This document shows positions 27,058 to 35,281 of a DNA stretch of 64,000 nt, in pieces. The position numbers and the translations under genes are program-made. The stretch spans positions 1 to 64,000 of the forward strand of contig NZVC01000009.1 of the NCBI GenBank assembly GCA_002701395.1, read 5' to 3'. The notes under the pieces were generated by a model, which saw only the letters and a list, made by a program, of their open reading frames with translations, did not search any database and was not told the DNA's origin. The number at the start of each line of letters is the position of its first letter. Position 1 is the first letter of the stretch. This DNA comes from Maritimibacter sp. (GTDB taxonomy: Bacteria > Pseudomonadota > Alphaproteobacteria > Rhodobacterales > Rhodobacteraceae).

Positions 27058-27066
27058 GTTTCGGAC

Positions 27067-27109
27067 CGGGGCGTCGCGCTTTCCCCAACCAACAACCCGC
27101 GACGCCCCG
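27067..27109 (+). other. 12-bp inverted repeat just after nrdJ
   Basis: CGGGGCGTCGCG (27067-27078) and CGCGACGCCCCG (27098-27109) are perfect inverted copies with a 19-base loop, beginning ten bases after the nrdJ stop. No T-run follows, so it is more likely a 3'-end stabiliser than a terminator. The stronger terminator is at 27270. Confidence 0.6.
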
Positions 27110-27269
27110 ATCCACCCGCTGGCCCGGCGGCAAATGGGCACGAACAGGGTGGGGGCGGGCTATTGTCCTTGCCCACCTTAACCCGGGGCGAGTGCGCTTG
27201 CCCTGAATGCAGGTCGGGCCGCAGGCAGAAACCGGGCGGTACAAACGATGAGTCCGATCGGCAAAACTG

Positions 27270-27299
27270 GGGCGCCCTTGGGCGCCCCGATTTCTTTTG
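27270..27299. terminator. Bidirectional intrinsic terminator between nrdJ and methyltransferase
   Basis: GGGGCGCCC / GGGCGCCCC, with a TT loop, is followed by ATTTCTTTT on the plus strand and by AGTTTTG on the minus strand. It is placed between two convergent genes and can serve both. About 160 bases between the nrdJ inverted repeat and this site have no ORF that I support; a short RNA made there cannot be excluded. Confidence 0.85.
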
Positions 27300-27351
27300 G
27301 GGTGCCGGCAAGCCGTGGTGGTCCGCCATGCGGACACGCTGTCTGTTTCAC

Positions 27352-28155
27352 CTAGGATGGCTTGCGCGCGATTGCCGTTGCGAAGGCCTGATACCCATAC
27401 AGAGACCCTGCTTCGGCACGGCGGTCATGTTCCGCCACAAGCGCGTCCGCCAATTGCTTGCCGATATCGCCACGCTCAACCATCCTTTGTGTTGTAACCT
27501 CGACCCACGGCAGCATTTGTTCTCGGGTTGTGACGATACGGCTCACGACGTCAAAGCTGGCGATCTCCATGCCTGCGTTTGAGATCAGGGATCTCAACTT
27601 CCCGACAATGAACGCATCGGTGACGAACTCTCGGACGAACTCCTGAGCGCAGATGTTCAGCGGATCGTTTGGCATGCTGCTGAATGTCGCCTTCGAAAAA
27701 TCCGCATCGCATACGACAAGCGATCCGCCCGCCTTCAGAACTCTGAACGCTTCGACCAAAAGAGAGTCCGGGTGCGTCACGTGCGTCAGAACCGTATGCA
27801 TGATGACGGCATCGACGCTGTTGTCTTCAATCGGAAGATTTGCGCCATCGGCGACCGTGAATGACAGATTGGCGTGGGACCGCGATCGTTCGATTGCTTC
27901 GTTCACAAAGCCCTGAGACGGGTCAAAGCCGACCACCTTCGCCGGATCTGCCGCTGCTGCGATGCGACGTGTCACGGCGCCTGCGCCAGCCCCGACTTCG
28001 ATCGTTATACTGTCGGGGGCAAGCGGCAGCCTGTTCAAATAGTCCGCAACGATCCGCTCCATTGTCGGATCGGCTTGGCGCACGTCCATAGAGTCGGCGA
28101 ACATCTTGATGAACTCGGGCCCGGCGGCATCTACGTCTTGAAATGGGTCTGCCAT
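27352..28155 (-). CDS. Class I SAM-dependent methyltransferase, atypical base composition
   Basis: The 267-residue protein has the Rossmann methyltransferase motifs: EVGAGAGAVTRRIA (motif I, SAM binding), VGFDPSQGFV, FTVADGANLPIEDNSVDAVIM (motifs II-III region) and LKAGGSLVVCD. The likely substrate is a small molecule; the C-terminal region gives no hint. The gene is noticeably less GC-rich than its neighbours, with more A/T-ending codons, and its upstream region is AT-rich, which suggests later acquisition. It is convergent with nrdJ. Confidence 0.85.
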   Translation of the reverse strand: MADPFQDVDAAGPEFIKMFADSMDVRQADPTMERIVADYLNRLPLAPDSITIEVGAGAGAVTRRIAAAADPAKVVGFDPSQGFVNEAIERSRSHANLSFTVADGANLPIEDNSVDAVIMHTVLTHVTHPDSLLVEAFRVLKAGGSLVVCDADFSKATFSSMPNDPLNICAQEFVREFVTDAFIVGKLRSLISNAGMEIASFDVVSRIVTTREQMLPWVEVTTQRMVERGDIGKQLADALVAEHDRRAEAGSLYGYQAFATAIARKPS

Positions 28156-28472
28156 CGGCGTGCTCCGGGTAAGCTGAACGCTATGCTACAAGCAAAGTCA
28201 CGAAACGCAAATTATGCAAGCCGGGCTGGAAGGAAGCTTTTGCTTAACACCAGGTTTACGATGCGCAGCTAACCTCTGCCGGGCGCGTACCCTCCAGCCG
28301 CTTCACGGCGCCCCTAGCGCGCGTTGGATCGCGGGCAAGGTTCCGGCATCTGACAAATAGTTGAACGCGCCGTTTGGGCCGATTTGAAACCGTCCCGCGA
28401 CCCGTGCCGTACCTTCCAATAACCCGAGGCGCTGTTTGTCCGGGTGTAAATGGTAAACGGGAGGACCCCACA
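28156..28472. other. Gene-free region between methyltransferase and fasciclin gene
   Basis: These 317 bases lie between divergent genes. The left 100 bases are AT-rich (for example CACGAAACGCAAATTATGCAAG) and probably contain the methyltransferase promoter. The right part has TTGAAA (28384-28389) that could be a -35 box for the fasciclin gene, without a good -10. No ORF or strong hairpin is seen. Confidence 0.55.
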
Positions 28473-29027
28473 ATGTTCAAGACCATCGCTTCTGCCGCCG
28501 TCCTGATGACCGCGACCGCTGGCTTCGCCGCCGCTCAAGGCAACCCCACCGTCGGCGGTGCGCCGATGATGGCCGACATGACCATCGCCGAGAACGCATC
28601 GGCCGCGCCGAACCTGACCACGCTGGTCGCCGCCGTGACCGAAGCCGACATGGTCGACACGCTGATGAGCGCCGGCCCCTTCACCGTGTTCGCGCCGACC
28701 AACGCCGCCTTTGGCGAGATCAACGCCGCGTCGCTTGAAAAGTTGCTGGCGAACAAGCCGCAGCTGCAGCAGGTGCTTGGCTGCCACGTCGTCGCGACCG
28801 AAGCGTTCTCGCAGGACATCGCGGGCATGATCGCCGATGACGGCGGGATGCACCCGGTCGAGACCGTGGGCGGCTGCACGCTGACCGCTTACATGGAAGG
28901 CGGCATGCTGAAGCTGAAGGACGAGAACGGCCGCGTTGCGACCGTGACCGTCGCGGATGTCGACCAGTCGAACGGTGTGGTCCACGTCATCGACAAGGTT
29001 CTGATCCCGGCCGGTCAGGCCAACTGA
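28473..29027 (+). CDS. Fasciclin-domain secreted protein
   Basis: The 184-residue protein has a signal peptide (MFKTIASAAVLMTATAGFAAA) and one fasciclin (FAS1) domain with the H1 motif FTVFAPTNAAFGEI and the H2 end GVVHVIDKVLIP. FAS1 proteins act in surface adhesion or matrix association. Two cysteines (GCHVV, GCTLT) could form a disulfide. The start at 28473 has GGGAGG upstream. A strong terminator follows 26 bases after the stop. Confidence 0.92.
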   Translation: MFKTIASAAVLMTATAGFAAAQGNPTVGGAPMMADMTIAENASAAPNLTTLVAAVTEADMVDTLMSAGPFTVFAPTNAAFGEINAASLEKLLANKPQLQQVLGCHVVATEAFSQDIAGMIADDGGMHPVETVGGCTLTAYMEGGMLKLKDENGRVATVTVADVDQSNGVVHVIDKVLIPAGQAN

Positions 29028-29053
29028 TCGCCGGACACGGTATCCAAGACGTC

Positions 29054-29084
29054 AAAGGGCGGCCACTGGCCGCCCTTTTTCTTT
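29054..29084 (+). terminator. Intrinsic terminator of the fasciclin gene
   Basis: AAAGGGCGGCC, loop ACT, GGCCGCCCTTT forms an 11-pair stem followed by TTCTTT. It lies between convergent genes and mainly serves the plus strand. Confidence 0.88.
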
Positions 29085-29106
29085 GTGCGGATCGGCTTTC
29101 CCGCGA

Positions 29107-30060
29107 TCAGAGCGCCAGCTCCAGTTCGCGCGAGACGGCCGCACCATCGGCCTCGGTCAGGCCAAGGCGGGCGCGCAGGTCGGTCGGCAGCAGACGCGCG
29201 CTGGTGACGCGGGGCAGGGCCATCTCGGCGATCGTGCGGTCCTCGCCGAACCGGGCGACATAGTCGGCATAGTTGTCGTAAGCGGCGCGGCCGTTCGCCT
29301 CGACGAAGCTTTCGGTCGCGGCGCCGTTCGCCAGCAGGACGTCGTGACGCGCGGTCTCGACGTGATAGACGGTGACCTCGGCGTTGCGCGCCTCGGCCAG
29401 TTCAAGGCGGATCGTGTCGCCGTTCACCAGCGCGGCGGCGTTGACCAGCATGCCGTCCAGCACCATCGCGTGTTCGGCGGTTACGACCAGTTCGCGGTGC
29501 GGCAGGCCGTTGCCCAGTGCGCCAGCCGAGATGCGGACAAGGTCGCCCTGCGGGTACAGACCGTGGATCATCTGAAGCGTCTGGCGCGCGACCCACAGAA
29601 CTTCTTCCGAACGGCCGTCAGCGGTCAGAACCCGGTCGCCGGCGGACAGCGCGTCGATGCGCACTTCGCCATCGGGGGTCGCGATCAGCGTGTCGCCGGC
29701 AAAGCAGTTGACGACCGACGCCTCGGCGGCCTCGGTCACGTCCATGCCGGAGGTAAAGTCCGACGGCTCCAGTTCGCCGTTGTGCGGAATGACGACGCTG
29801 CCGGGCAGGTAGTAATAGGTGAAGACGCCGTAGGTGTCGCCGTTGATCTCGACGGTGTAGCCGGTATAGCCCGCGTCGCCGCCGTGGTCGTTCCACAGCT
29901 TGTCGCCGTCGCTGGCCGTGCCGGAATCGTCGCTGTCGATGACCGGGCCGCCAGAGCCATATTCGCTTGCGTCGTTATAGGTCAGGGTGAAGCCAGAGCC
30001 GGTGTCGTTGAACGTGGCGCTGGAAAGAATGATGCTGTTGGTGGTGAGTACGTCAGCCAT
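29107..30060 (-). CDS. Hint (hedgehog/intein)-domain protein
   Basis: The 317-residue protein has an N-terminal region rich in Asp/Gly/Thr without a signal peptide, followed by a Hint_2-type domain that opens with the typical CFAGDTLIATPDGEVRID and continues to HDVLLANG. The leading Cys is the expected nucleophile for self-cleavage in this fold. Such proteins are numerous in Rhodobacterales and are often predicted to be exported by type I secretion, which is an inference. The start MADVLTTNS at 30060 has GGGGGA upstream; an ATG 21 codons earlier is less likely. Confidence 0.88.
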   Translation of the reverse strand: MADVLTTNSIILSSATFNDTGSGFTLTYNDASEYGSGGPVIDSDDSGTASDGDKLWNDHGGDAGYTGYTVEINGDTYGVFTYYYLPGSVVIPHNGELEPSDFTSGMDVTEAAEASVVNCFAGDTLIATPDGEVRIDALSAGDRVLTADGRSEEVLWVARQTLQMIHGLYPQGDLVRISAGALGNGLPHRELVVTAEHAMVLDGMLVNAAALVNGDTIRLELAEARNAEVTVYHVETARHDVLLANGAATESFVEANGRAAYDNYADYVARFGEDRTIAEMALPRVTSARLLPTDLRARLGLTEADGAAVSRELELAL

Positions 30061-30164
30061 TGCTGATCCCCCTTCGGTTCGGATGTGCTGAGAAGCCAGA
30101 CGGTGGCGGCTGGCTGCGCTCACACTCCGCGAAAAGGGGCAGTGTCGCGTGGCTGTAGCTAAAG

Positions 30165-30200
30165 GCCCGGTTGGACGGGGCGATTCCCCGTCGTCCGGGC
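30165..30200 (-). terminator. Hairpin downstream of sdaA, before the Hint gene
   Basis: On the minus strand, GCCCGG..GACGGGG pairs with CCCCGTC..CCGGGC around a five-base loop, with a small internal loop. It is followed by CTTTAG. It is placed 72 bases after the sdaA stop and could terminate it or act as leader structure for the Hint gene. Confidence 0.4.
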
Positions 30201-30271
30201 AAAAGTTAACACGCGAGTCATCGTTCGGAAAGAAAACCTGACTGAATTAGTCGGAGGTTTACCTCACGTTC

Positions 30272-31645
30272 TCAGCAGTTCGGCACGTTTACCGCGAGCC
30301 CGCCAAGCGAAGTCTCTTTATACTTGTGGCTCATGTCCGATCCGGTCTGCCGCATCGTCTCGATCGCGGCATCCAGCGGCACAAGGTGGGTGCCGTCGCC
30401 GCGCAGGCTCAGCGACGCGGCGGACACCGCCTTGATCGCGCCCAGCCCGTTGCGCTCGATGCAGGGGACCTGCACCAGCCCGCGCACCGGGTCGCAGGTC
30501 ATGCCAAGATGATGCTCCAGCGCGATCTCTGCGGCGTTCTCGACCTGTTCGGGCGTGCCGCCCATCACCGCGCACAGGCCGGCTGCCGCCATTGCCGACG
30601 CGCTGCCAACCTCGGCCTGACAGCCGCATTCGGCGCCCGAGATCGACGCGTTGTGCTTCACCAGCCCGCCGATGGCGGCGGCGGTCAGCAGGAAATCCGG
30701 CAGCTTCGACGGGCCCGCGCCGGGCACGTGGTCCAGCCAGTACCGGATTACGGCGGGCACCACGCCCGCGGCGCCGTTGGTGGGGGCGGTGACGACCTGT
30801 CCGCCAGCGGCGTTCTCTTCATTCACCGCCATCGCATAGACCGACATCCAGTCGTTGATCACATGCGGCGGGGCAAGGTTGGTGCCGCGCTCGGCCACCA
30901 GCCGGTCACGGATCGCGGCGGCGCGGCGCTTGACGCCCAGCCCGCCGGGCAGGGTGCCGTGCGTGTCCAGCCCCCGGTCCATGCAATCGCGCATCACCTG
31001 CCACACCCGCGCGATGCCGTCGTCCAGCGCGGCGCGGCCGATCCGGCTGAGTTCGTTGGCGCGCTTCAGGTCCGCCACCGACTTGCCCTCGCGGGCGCAC
31101 ATCTCAAGCATCTCGGCGGCGGTCTTGAACGGGTAGGGGACGGGCGGGCCGTCGTCGGTGTCCTTGCCGCGCGCCAGTTCCTCGGCGGTCAGGACAAAGC
31201 CGCCGCCGACCGAGTAATAGGTTTCCTGCAAGATCACGTCGCCCTGCCGGTCGGTGGCGGCGACGGTCATGCCGTTGGCGTGGCCGGGCAGGGGGTCGCC
31301 ATAATCCAGCACCACGTCCGTGTCGGGGTCCAGCGCCAGCGGCGACAAGCCTTCGGGCGTGACCGTCCGTGTCTCGGCGATCTGCTTCAGCACGCGCTCG
31401 GCGGCCTCGTGGTCATAGTCCTGCGGCGTGAACCCGGCGAGGCCAAGGATCACCGCACGGTCGCTCGCGTGCCCGATCCCGGTGAAGGCGAGCGAGCCAT
31501 AGAGCCGCGCCTTTAGCCCGTGCGCCGTAAAGGCCGACCCGCGCAGCGTGTCGAGAAACCGCGCCGCCGCCACCATCGGCCCCATCGTGTGCGAGGACGA
31601 CGGCCCGACGCCCACCTTGAACATGTCGAATACGGAAATGAACAT
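30272..31645 (-). CDS. sdaA: L-serine ammonia-lyase (serine dehydratase)
   Basis: The 457-residue single-chain enzyme deaminates L-serine to pyruvate with a [4Fe-4S] cluster. The start [20 protein letters not shown] is the family hallmark. The alpha domain carries [32 protein letters not shown] and [18 protein letters not shown], which together supply the cluster cysteines. The protein ends [10 protein letters not shown], with the conserved C-terminal cysteine. The start at 31645 is 11 codons inside a longer open frame and is fixed by that conserved N-terminus. Confidence 0.96.
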   Translation of the reverse strand: MFISVFDMFKVGVGPSSSHTMGPMVAAARFLDTLRGSAFTAHGLKARLYGSLAFTGIGHASDRAVILGLAGFTPQDYDHEAAERVLKQIAETRTVTPEGLSPLALDPDTDVVLDYGDPLPGHANGMTVAATDRQGDVILQETYYSVGGGFVLTAEELARGKDTDDGPPVPYPFKTAAEMLEMCAREGKSVADLKRANELSRIGRAALDDGIARVWQVMRDCMDRGLDTHGTLPGGLGVKRRAAAIRDRLVAERGTNLAPPHVINDWMSVYAMAVNEENAAGGQVVTAPTNGAAGVVPAVIRYWLDHVPGAGPSKLPDFLLTAAAIGGLVKHNASISGAECGCQAEVGSASAMAAAGLCAVMGGTPEQVENAAEIALEHHLGMTCDPVRGLVQVPCIERNGLGAIKAVSAASLSLRGDGTHLVPLDAAIETMRQTGSDMSHKYKETSLGGLAVNVPNC

Positions 31646-31740
31646 CGCGCGCCTTTCCCAGTTGCCCCTTGGTGCCAAAGCCGCGCGGGGGACGCCATGC
31701 GAAAAGCGACCGCTTGACGCGGGCGGGCGGCAGCGGGCCG

Positions 31741-32130
31741 CTATTCCAGATCTGTCTGGATCCAGCGCGGCGAATGGTGGATGTCCAGCGTCTGAAGGCG
31801 CCCCGGGCCGAGGTTCTCGAACCTGTGCGGCAGGCCTGCGGGACCGAATACGACCTCTCCGGCGCTGGCGTCGATGACCGCGTCGCCCACGAAGAAGCGG
31901 GCGGCGCCGGTCAGGACGACGAAGGTCTCGTCATAGGGATGGACATGCAGGCGCGGTCCGTCGCCGGGCGTATCGTTGCCGTAGGTCAGGACGGTGTTGC
32001 CCGACCCGAAGGCGTCGCCGTTCAGCGACCCGCGCCAGGCGCCCTCGGCGTCCGGATCGAACAGCCGTCCCTTGGCGGGCGCACGACCGTCCGGGCTGGC
32101 GGTTGCCGGGTCGAAGTCGCGGCGGGCCAC
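31741..32130 (-). CDS. Cupin-domain protein
   Basis: The 129-residue single-cupin protein has HVHPYDETFVVLTGAARFF (motif 1: His, His, Glu) and GLPHRFENLG (motif 2 His), so a metal site is intact. The start is GTG, directly after the TGA of the DUF4287 gene, and implies coupled translation. The role is unknown; small cupins are often isomerases, dioxygenases or sensors. Confidence 0.85.
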   Translation of the reverse strand: MARRDFDPATASPDGRAPAKGRLFDPDAEGAWRGSLNGDAFGSGNTVLTYGNDTPGDGPRLHVHPYDETFVVLTGAARFFVGDAVIDASAGEVVFGPAGLPHRFENLGPGRLQTLDIHHSPRWIQTDLE

Positions 32131-32340
32131 TCAGGCGCTCTCCTCGCGCAGCGTGTCCGCCACCAGCGCGTTGGCGTGGCCGTGGCCCATCCCATGCTCT
32201 GTCTTCAGCCAAGCGACCAGTTCCATGTGCCTGGCCGGCATCTGGCCCCGGATCATCTCCTTCCACTCAGCGATGGAGCGGCCATACTTCGCCTCGATCG
32301 ACGGAAAATAGGACGCAGGGCCCTTGGTCTTCTCTGTCAT
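32131..32340 (-). CDS. Small DUF4287-type protein
   Basis: The 69-residue protein has the pattern IEAKYGRSIAEWKEMI followed by ELVAWLKTEHGMGHGHANAL, typical of DUF4287 (also seen as a module next to DUF5655). It may be a small helical nucleic-acid-associated domain, but that is not known. It is coupled to the cupin gene. Confidence 0.82.
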   Translation of the reverse strand: MTEKTKGPASYFPSIEAKYGRSIAEWKEMIRGQMPARHMELVAWLKTEHGMGHGHANALVADTLREESA

Positions 32341-32411
32341 GGTGCCTCCGGGTCAGTGGTGGCCTCACACGACCCGGAATTTCCGTCCACGTCAATCGTG
32401 GGCGCCCACGC

Positions 32412-32768
32412 TTACCCGTCGGGCCGCGTCCAGACGAAGATCGCCGCCGGGATCATGCAGGCCGCCTGTATCGCGATCAGATACAGGTCCAGCCGCATCA
32501 GCACCGACAGCAGCAGCACCGCCGCCATCGTCGACACCGCCATGATCTTGGCCCGCCGCGAGATGGCGCCGGTGGCCTCCCACCGCTGGATGTGCGGCCC
32601 GAAATGCGCGTGGTCGATCAGCCACGCGCGGGCGCGCGGCGATCCCTTGCCGAACAGGAAGGCCGCAAGGATCATGAAGGGCACCGTCGGCAGCACCGGA
32701 AGCACGACGCCGACCATGCCAAGCGCGACCGAAATCCACCCCAGTGCCAGAAAGACGTGCCTGCCCAT
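32412..32768 (-). CDS. YbaN family (DUF454) inner-membrane protein
   Basis: The 118-residue protein has hydrophobic segments and the family sequence LGWISVALGMVGVVLPVLPT, LFGKGSPRARAWL and ISRRAKIMAV. The function is unknown. The start at 32768 is fixed by this N-terminus; the open frame extends far upstream across rpiA but that part is antisense. It is divergent from rpiA. Confidence 0.88.
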   Translation of the reverse strand: MGRHVFLALGWISVALGMVGVVLPVLPTVPFMILAAFLFGKGSPRARAWLIDHAHFGPHIQRWEATGAISRRAKIMAVSTMAAVLLLSVLMRLDLYLIAIQAACMIPAAIFVWTRPDG

Positions 32769-32937
32769 CGTCCTCGTTCCTTGCCATCCGACGCCTGATG
32801 ATAGCCTGCTTGCACGGCGCGGCGAACCTCCCTTCCGCGGGGCCCGATCTGCCGCGGCGTGCGGCGGGGAAATCCGCACTCGCGCCCCGGCGTCTTCTTG
32901 CCTATAAGGCCGGGGACTTTCAGGGGAGCTGCCAGGA

Positions 32938-33726
32938 ATGAACGGAGACCTTTCGCCCATCGACACCGCCAAGTTCGTCGCTGCCAAGCGGGCCGTCGAG
33001 TTTGTCGAGGACGGAATGCGCGTGGGACTGGGCACCGGATCGACCGCCGCGTGGATGGTCCGTTGCCTTGGCGAACTGGTGCGCGAGGACGGGCTGCGCA
33101 TCAAGGGCGTGCCGACCTCGACCCGCACCGCCGAACTGGCGCGCAAGGTCGGCATCGAGGTGATCTCGCTGGACGAGGCGAAGTGGCTCGACCTGACCAT
33201 CGACGGCGCCGACGAGTTCGATCCCGACCTGAACCTGATCAAGGGCGGCGGCGGGGCGCACCTGATGGAGAAGATCGTGGCGACCGCCTCGGACCGGATG
33301 ATCGTGATCACCGATGCGTCCAAGAAGGTGGAAACGCTGGGGAATTTCCCGCTGCCGATCGAGGTGATCCCGTTCGGCTGGCAAACGACAAAGGCACTTG
33401 TGGAGGAGACACTGGCCGGGCTTGACGTGCTTGGCCAGACCACGACGCTTCGCCTGAACGGCGAGGCGCCCTTCCTTTCCGACGAGGGGAACTACATCGT
33501 CGATCTGCACCTCGAACGCATCGCCAACCCACGGCAGCTTTCGCTGGTGCTCAATCAAATTCCGGGCGTGGTCGAGAATGGCCTGTTCATCGACATCTGC
33601 GACGTTGTGGTCATCGGCCACGGTGACGGGCGGGTGGAAGTGAACGACATCAACGCGGGCACGCACGAGGAGGGCCGGATCGAATTCGCCGAGAGCGACA
33701 ACATGTTCTCGGATCTATCGGAGTAA
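32938..33726 (+). CDS. rpiA: Ribose-5-phosphate isomerase A
   Basis: The 262-residue enzyme interconverts ribose-5-phosphate and ribulose-5-phosphate in the pentose phosphate pathway. Typical motifs are GLGTGSTAAWMV, DLTIDGADEFDPDLNLIKGGGGA and KVETLGNFPLPIEV. The start has GGGGAGCTG upstream (about 32923-32931). Only four bases separate it from gor, so the two form an operon that joins NADPH-related metabolism with glutathione reduction. Confidence 0.96.
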   Translation: MNGDLSPIDTAKFVAAKRAVEFVEDGMRVGLGTGSTAAWMVRCLGELVREDGLRIKGVPTSTRTAELARKVGIEVISLDEAKWLDLTIDGADEFDPDLNLIKGGGGAHLMEKIVATASDRMIVITDASKKVETLGNFPLPIEVIPFGWQTTKALVEETLAGLDVLGQTTTLRLNGEAPFLSDEGNYIVDLHLERIANPRQLSLVLNQIPGVVENGLFIDICDVVVIGHGDGRVEVNDINAGTHEEGRIEFAESDNMFSDLSE

Positions 33727-33730
33727 TATC

Positions 33731-35203
33731 ATGTCCTTCGACTACGACCTTTTCGTCATTGGTGGCGGTTCCGGCGGCGTACGCGCGGCGCGCACCTCGG
33801 CGCAGGAAGGTGCCAAGGTGGCGCTTGCGGAAGAATACCGTCTGGGCGGCACCTGCGTGATCCGCGGCTGCGTGCCCAAGAAGCTGATGGTGTTCGCCTC
33901 GTCCTACGCCCAGCGGATGAAGGACGCGCAGGCCTATGGCTGGGACGTGACGCCCGGCGACTTTTCTTGGCCCGACTTCCGCAAGAAGCTGCACGCCGAA
34001 CTCGACCGTCTGGAAGGCGTCTATGGCCGTCTGCTGGACGGCTCTGACGTCGAGGTCTTCGCGCAGCGCGCCAAGGTGAAGGATCCGCACACGGTCGAGC
34101 TTGCGGATGGCACGACCTATACCGCCAAGCACATCCTGATCGCCGTCGGCGGTCACCCGGTCCGCCCCGACATTCCGAACGCCGACCTTGGTCTGGTGTC
34201 GAACGATATCTTCCTGATGGAAGAGATGCCGAAGTCGGTGCTGATCATCGGCGGCGGGTACATCGCCTGCGAATTCGCCTGTATTCTCAACGGGCTGGGC
34301 GTGAAGGTCACGCAATTCTACCGCGGTGCGCAGATCCTGCGTGGCTTCGACGACGAGGCGCGCGGCCTGATCGCGGAACAGATGAAGGCGCAGGGCATCG
34401 ACCTGCACCTTGGCACCAACATCGTCGAGATGGCCCCCGCCTCGCACCGCGAGGAACGCGCCGACACCGAGGCGGTGATGGAAGAGCCGGTGGGGCTGAC
34501 CAACATCGGGGACAAGACGCTGGGCAACAACCCGGAAAGCGCCACGTCCGAGGACGCGGGCAAGCCGATCTGGGTCAAGGCGACGAACGGTTCCGAAGGC
34601 GTGTTCGACCACGTCTTCTTCGCCACTGGCCGCACCCCGTCGGTCGAAGGGCTGGGTCTGGAAGAGGCCGGCGTCAAGCTGGGCCGCCGGGGCGAGATCG
34701 AGGTCGACGACTATTCACAGACCTCGGTGCCGTCGATCTATGCCATCGGGGACGTGACCGGTCGGATCGAACTGACCCCGGTCGCCATCCGCGAGGGCAT
34801 GGCCTTCACCGAGACGGTGTTCAAAAGCAACCCGACCAAGCCCGATCACGAGCTGGTTCCGTCCGCGATCTTCACGCAGCCGGAATACGGCGCGATCGGT
34901 CTGACCGAGGAACAGGCCCGCGATCAGGAGCCGATCGAGGTCTATGCGACCTCGTTCAAGCCGATGAACCACGCGTTCGCGGGACGCGACGACCGGGTGC
35001 TGATGAAACTGATCGTCAGCCAGGAAACCCGCAAGGTTCTGGGATGTCATATCGTCGCGGATGATGCCGGCGAAATGATCCAGTTGGCGGGCATCGCTGT
35101 GAAGATGGGTGCGACGAAGGAAGACTTCGACCGTGTTTGTGCGGTACACCCAACAATGGCAGAAGAGCTTGTCACGATGAAGTCACCAGCGAGAACCAGC
35201 TAA
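33731..35203 (+). CDS. gor: Glutathione-disulfide reductase with an inserted loop
   Basis: The 490-residue flavoenzyme keeps glutathione reduced using NADPH. It has the FAD motif GGGSGGVRAARTSA, the redox pair GTCVIRGCVPKK (Cys42/Cys47), the NAD(P) motif GGGYIACEFA, ATGRTP, a second FAD motif YAIGDVTGR, and the C-terminal His-Glu end VHPTMAEE. It is about 35 residues longer than usual because of a polar insertion near residues 235-280, rich in Glu, Asn and Ser, within the NADPH domain. It is the second gene after rpiA and lies upstream of hflK. Confidence 0.93.
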   Translation: MSFDYDLFVIGGGSGGVRAARTSAQEGAKVALAEEYRLGGTCVIRGCVPKKLMVFASSYAQRMKDAQAYGWDVTPGDFSWPDFRKKLHAELDRLEGVYGRLLDGSDVEVFAQRAKVKDPHTVELADGTTYTAKHILIAVGGHPVRPDIPNADLGLVSNDIFLMEEMPKSVLIIGGGYIACEFACILNGLGVKVTQFYRGAQILRGFDDEARGLIAEQMKAQGIDLHLGTNIVEMAPASHREERADTEAVMEEPVGLTNIGDKTLGNNPESATSEDAGKPIWVKATNGSEGVFDHVFFATGRTPSVEGLGLEEAGVKLGRRGEIEVDDYSQTSVPSIYAIGDVTGRIELTPVAIREGMAFTETVFKSNPTKPDHELVPSAIFTQPEYGAIGLTEEQARDQEPIEVYATSFKPMNHAFAGRDDRVLMKLIVSQETRKVLGCHIVADDAGEMIQLAGIAVKMGATKEDFDRVCAVHPTMAEELVTMKSPARTS

Positions 35204-35281
35204 GCTTCGGCTTGATTTCGTGCGCCTCGGCGCACAGGTAGCTAGGAACGCTGTTACGGCAAGGGAAGGAACGACACGTAG

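Noticed and set aside
23317..27141. A 1274-codon open frame antisense to nrdJ
   Set aside because: The plus strand encodes a complete, motif-rich NrdJ. The antisense frame has a His/Arg/Val/Gly-rich composition typical of GC-rich shadow frames and matches no family.
27249..27356. A 35-codon ORF after nrdJ
   Set aside because: It runs through the terminator stem and into the antisense of the methyltransferase gene, and has no ribosome-binding site.
29107..30060. Hint protein as an intein
   Set aside because: There is no extein sequence on both sides; the domain is C-terminal in a short protein, as in stand-alone Hint_2 proteins.
32769..33443. Upstream extension of the DUF454 gene across rpiA
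   Set aside because: The family begins at MGRHVFLALGWISVALG (32768); the extension is antisense to rpiA.
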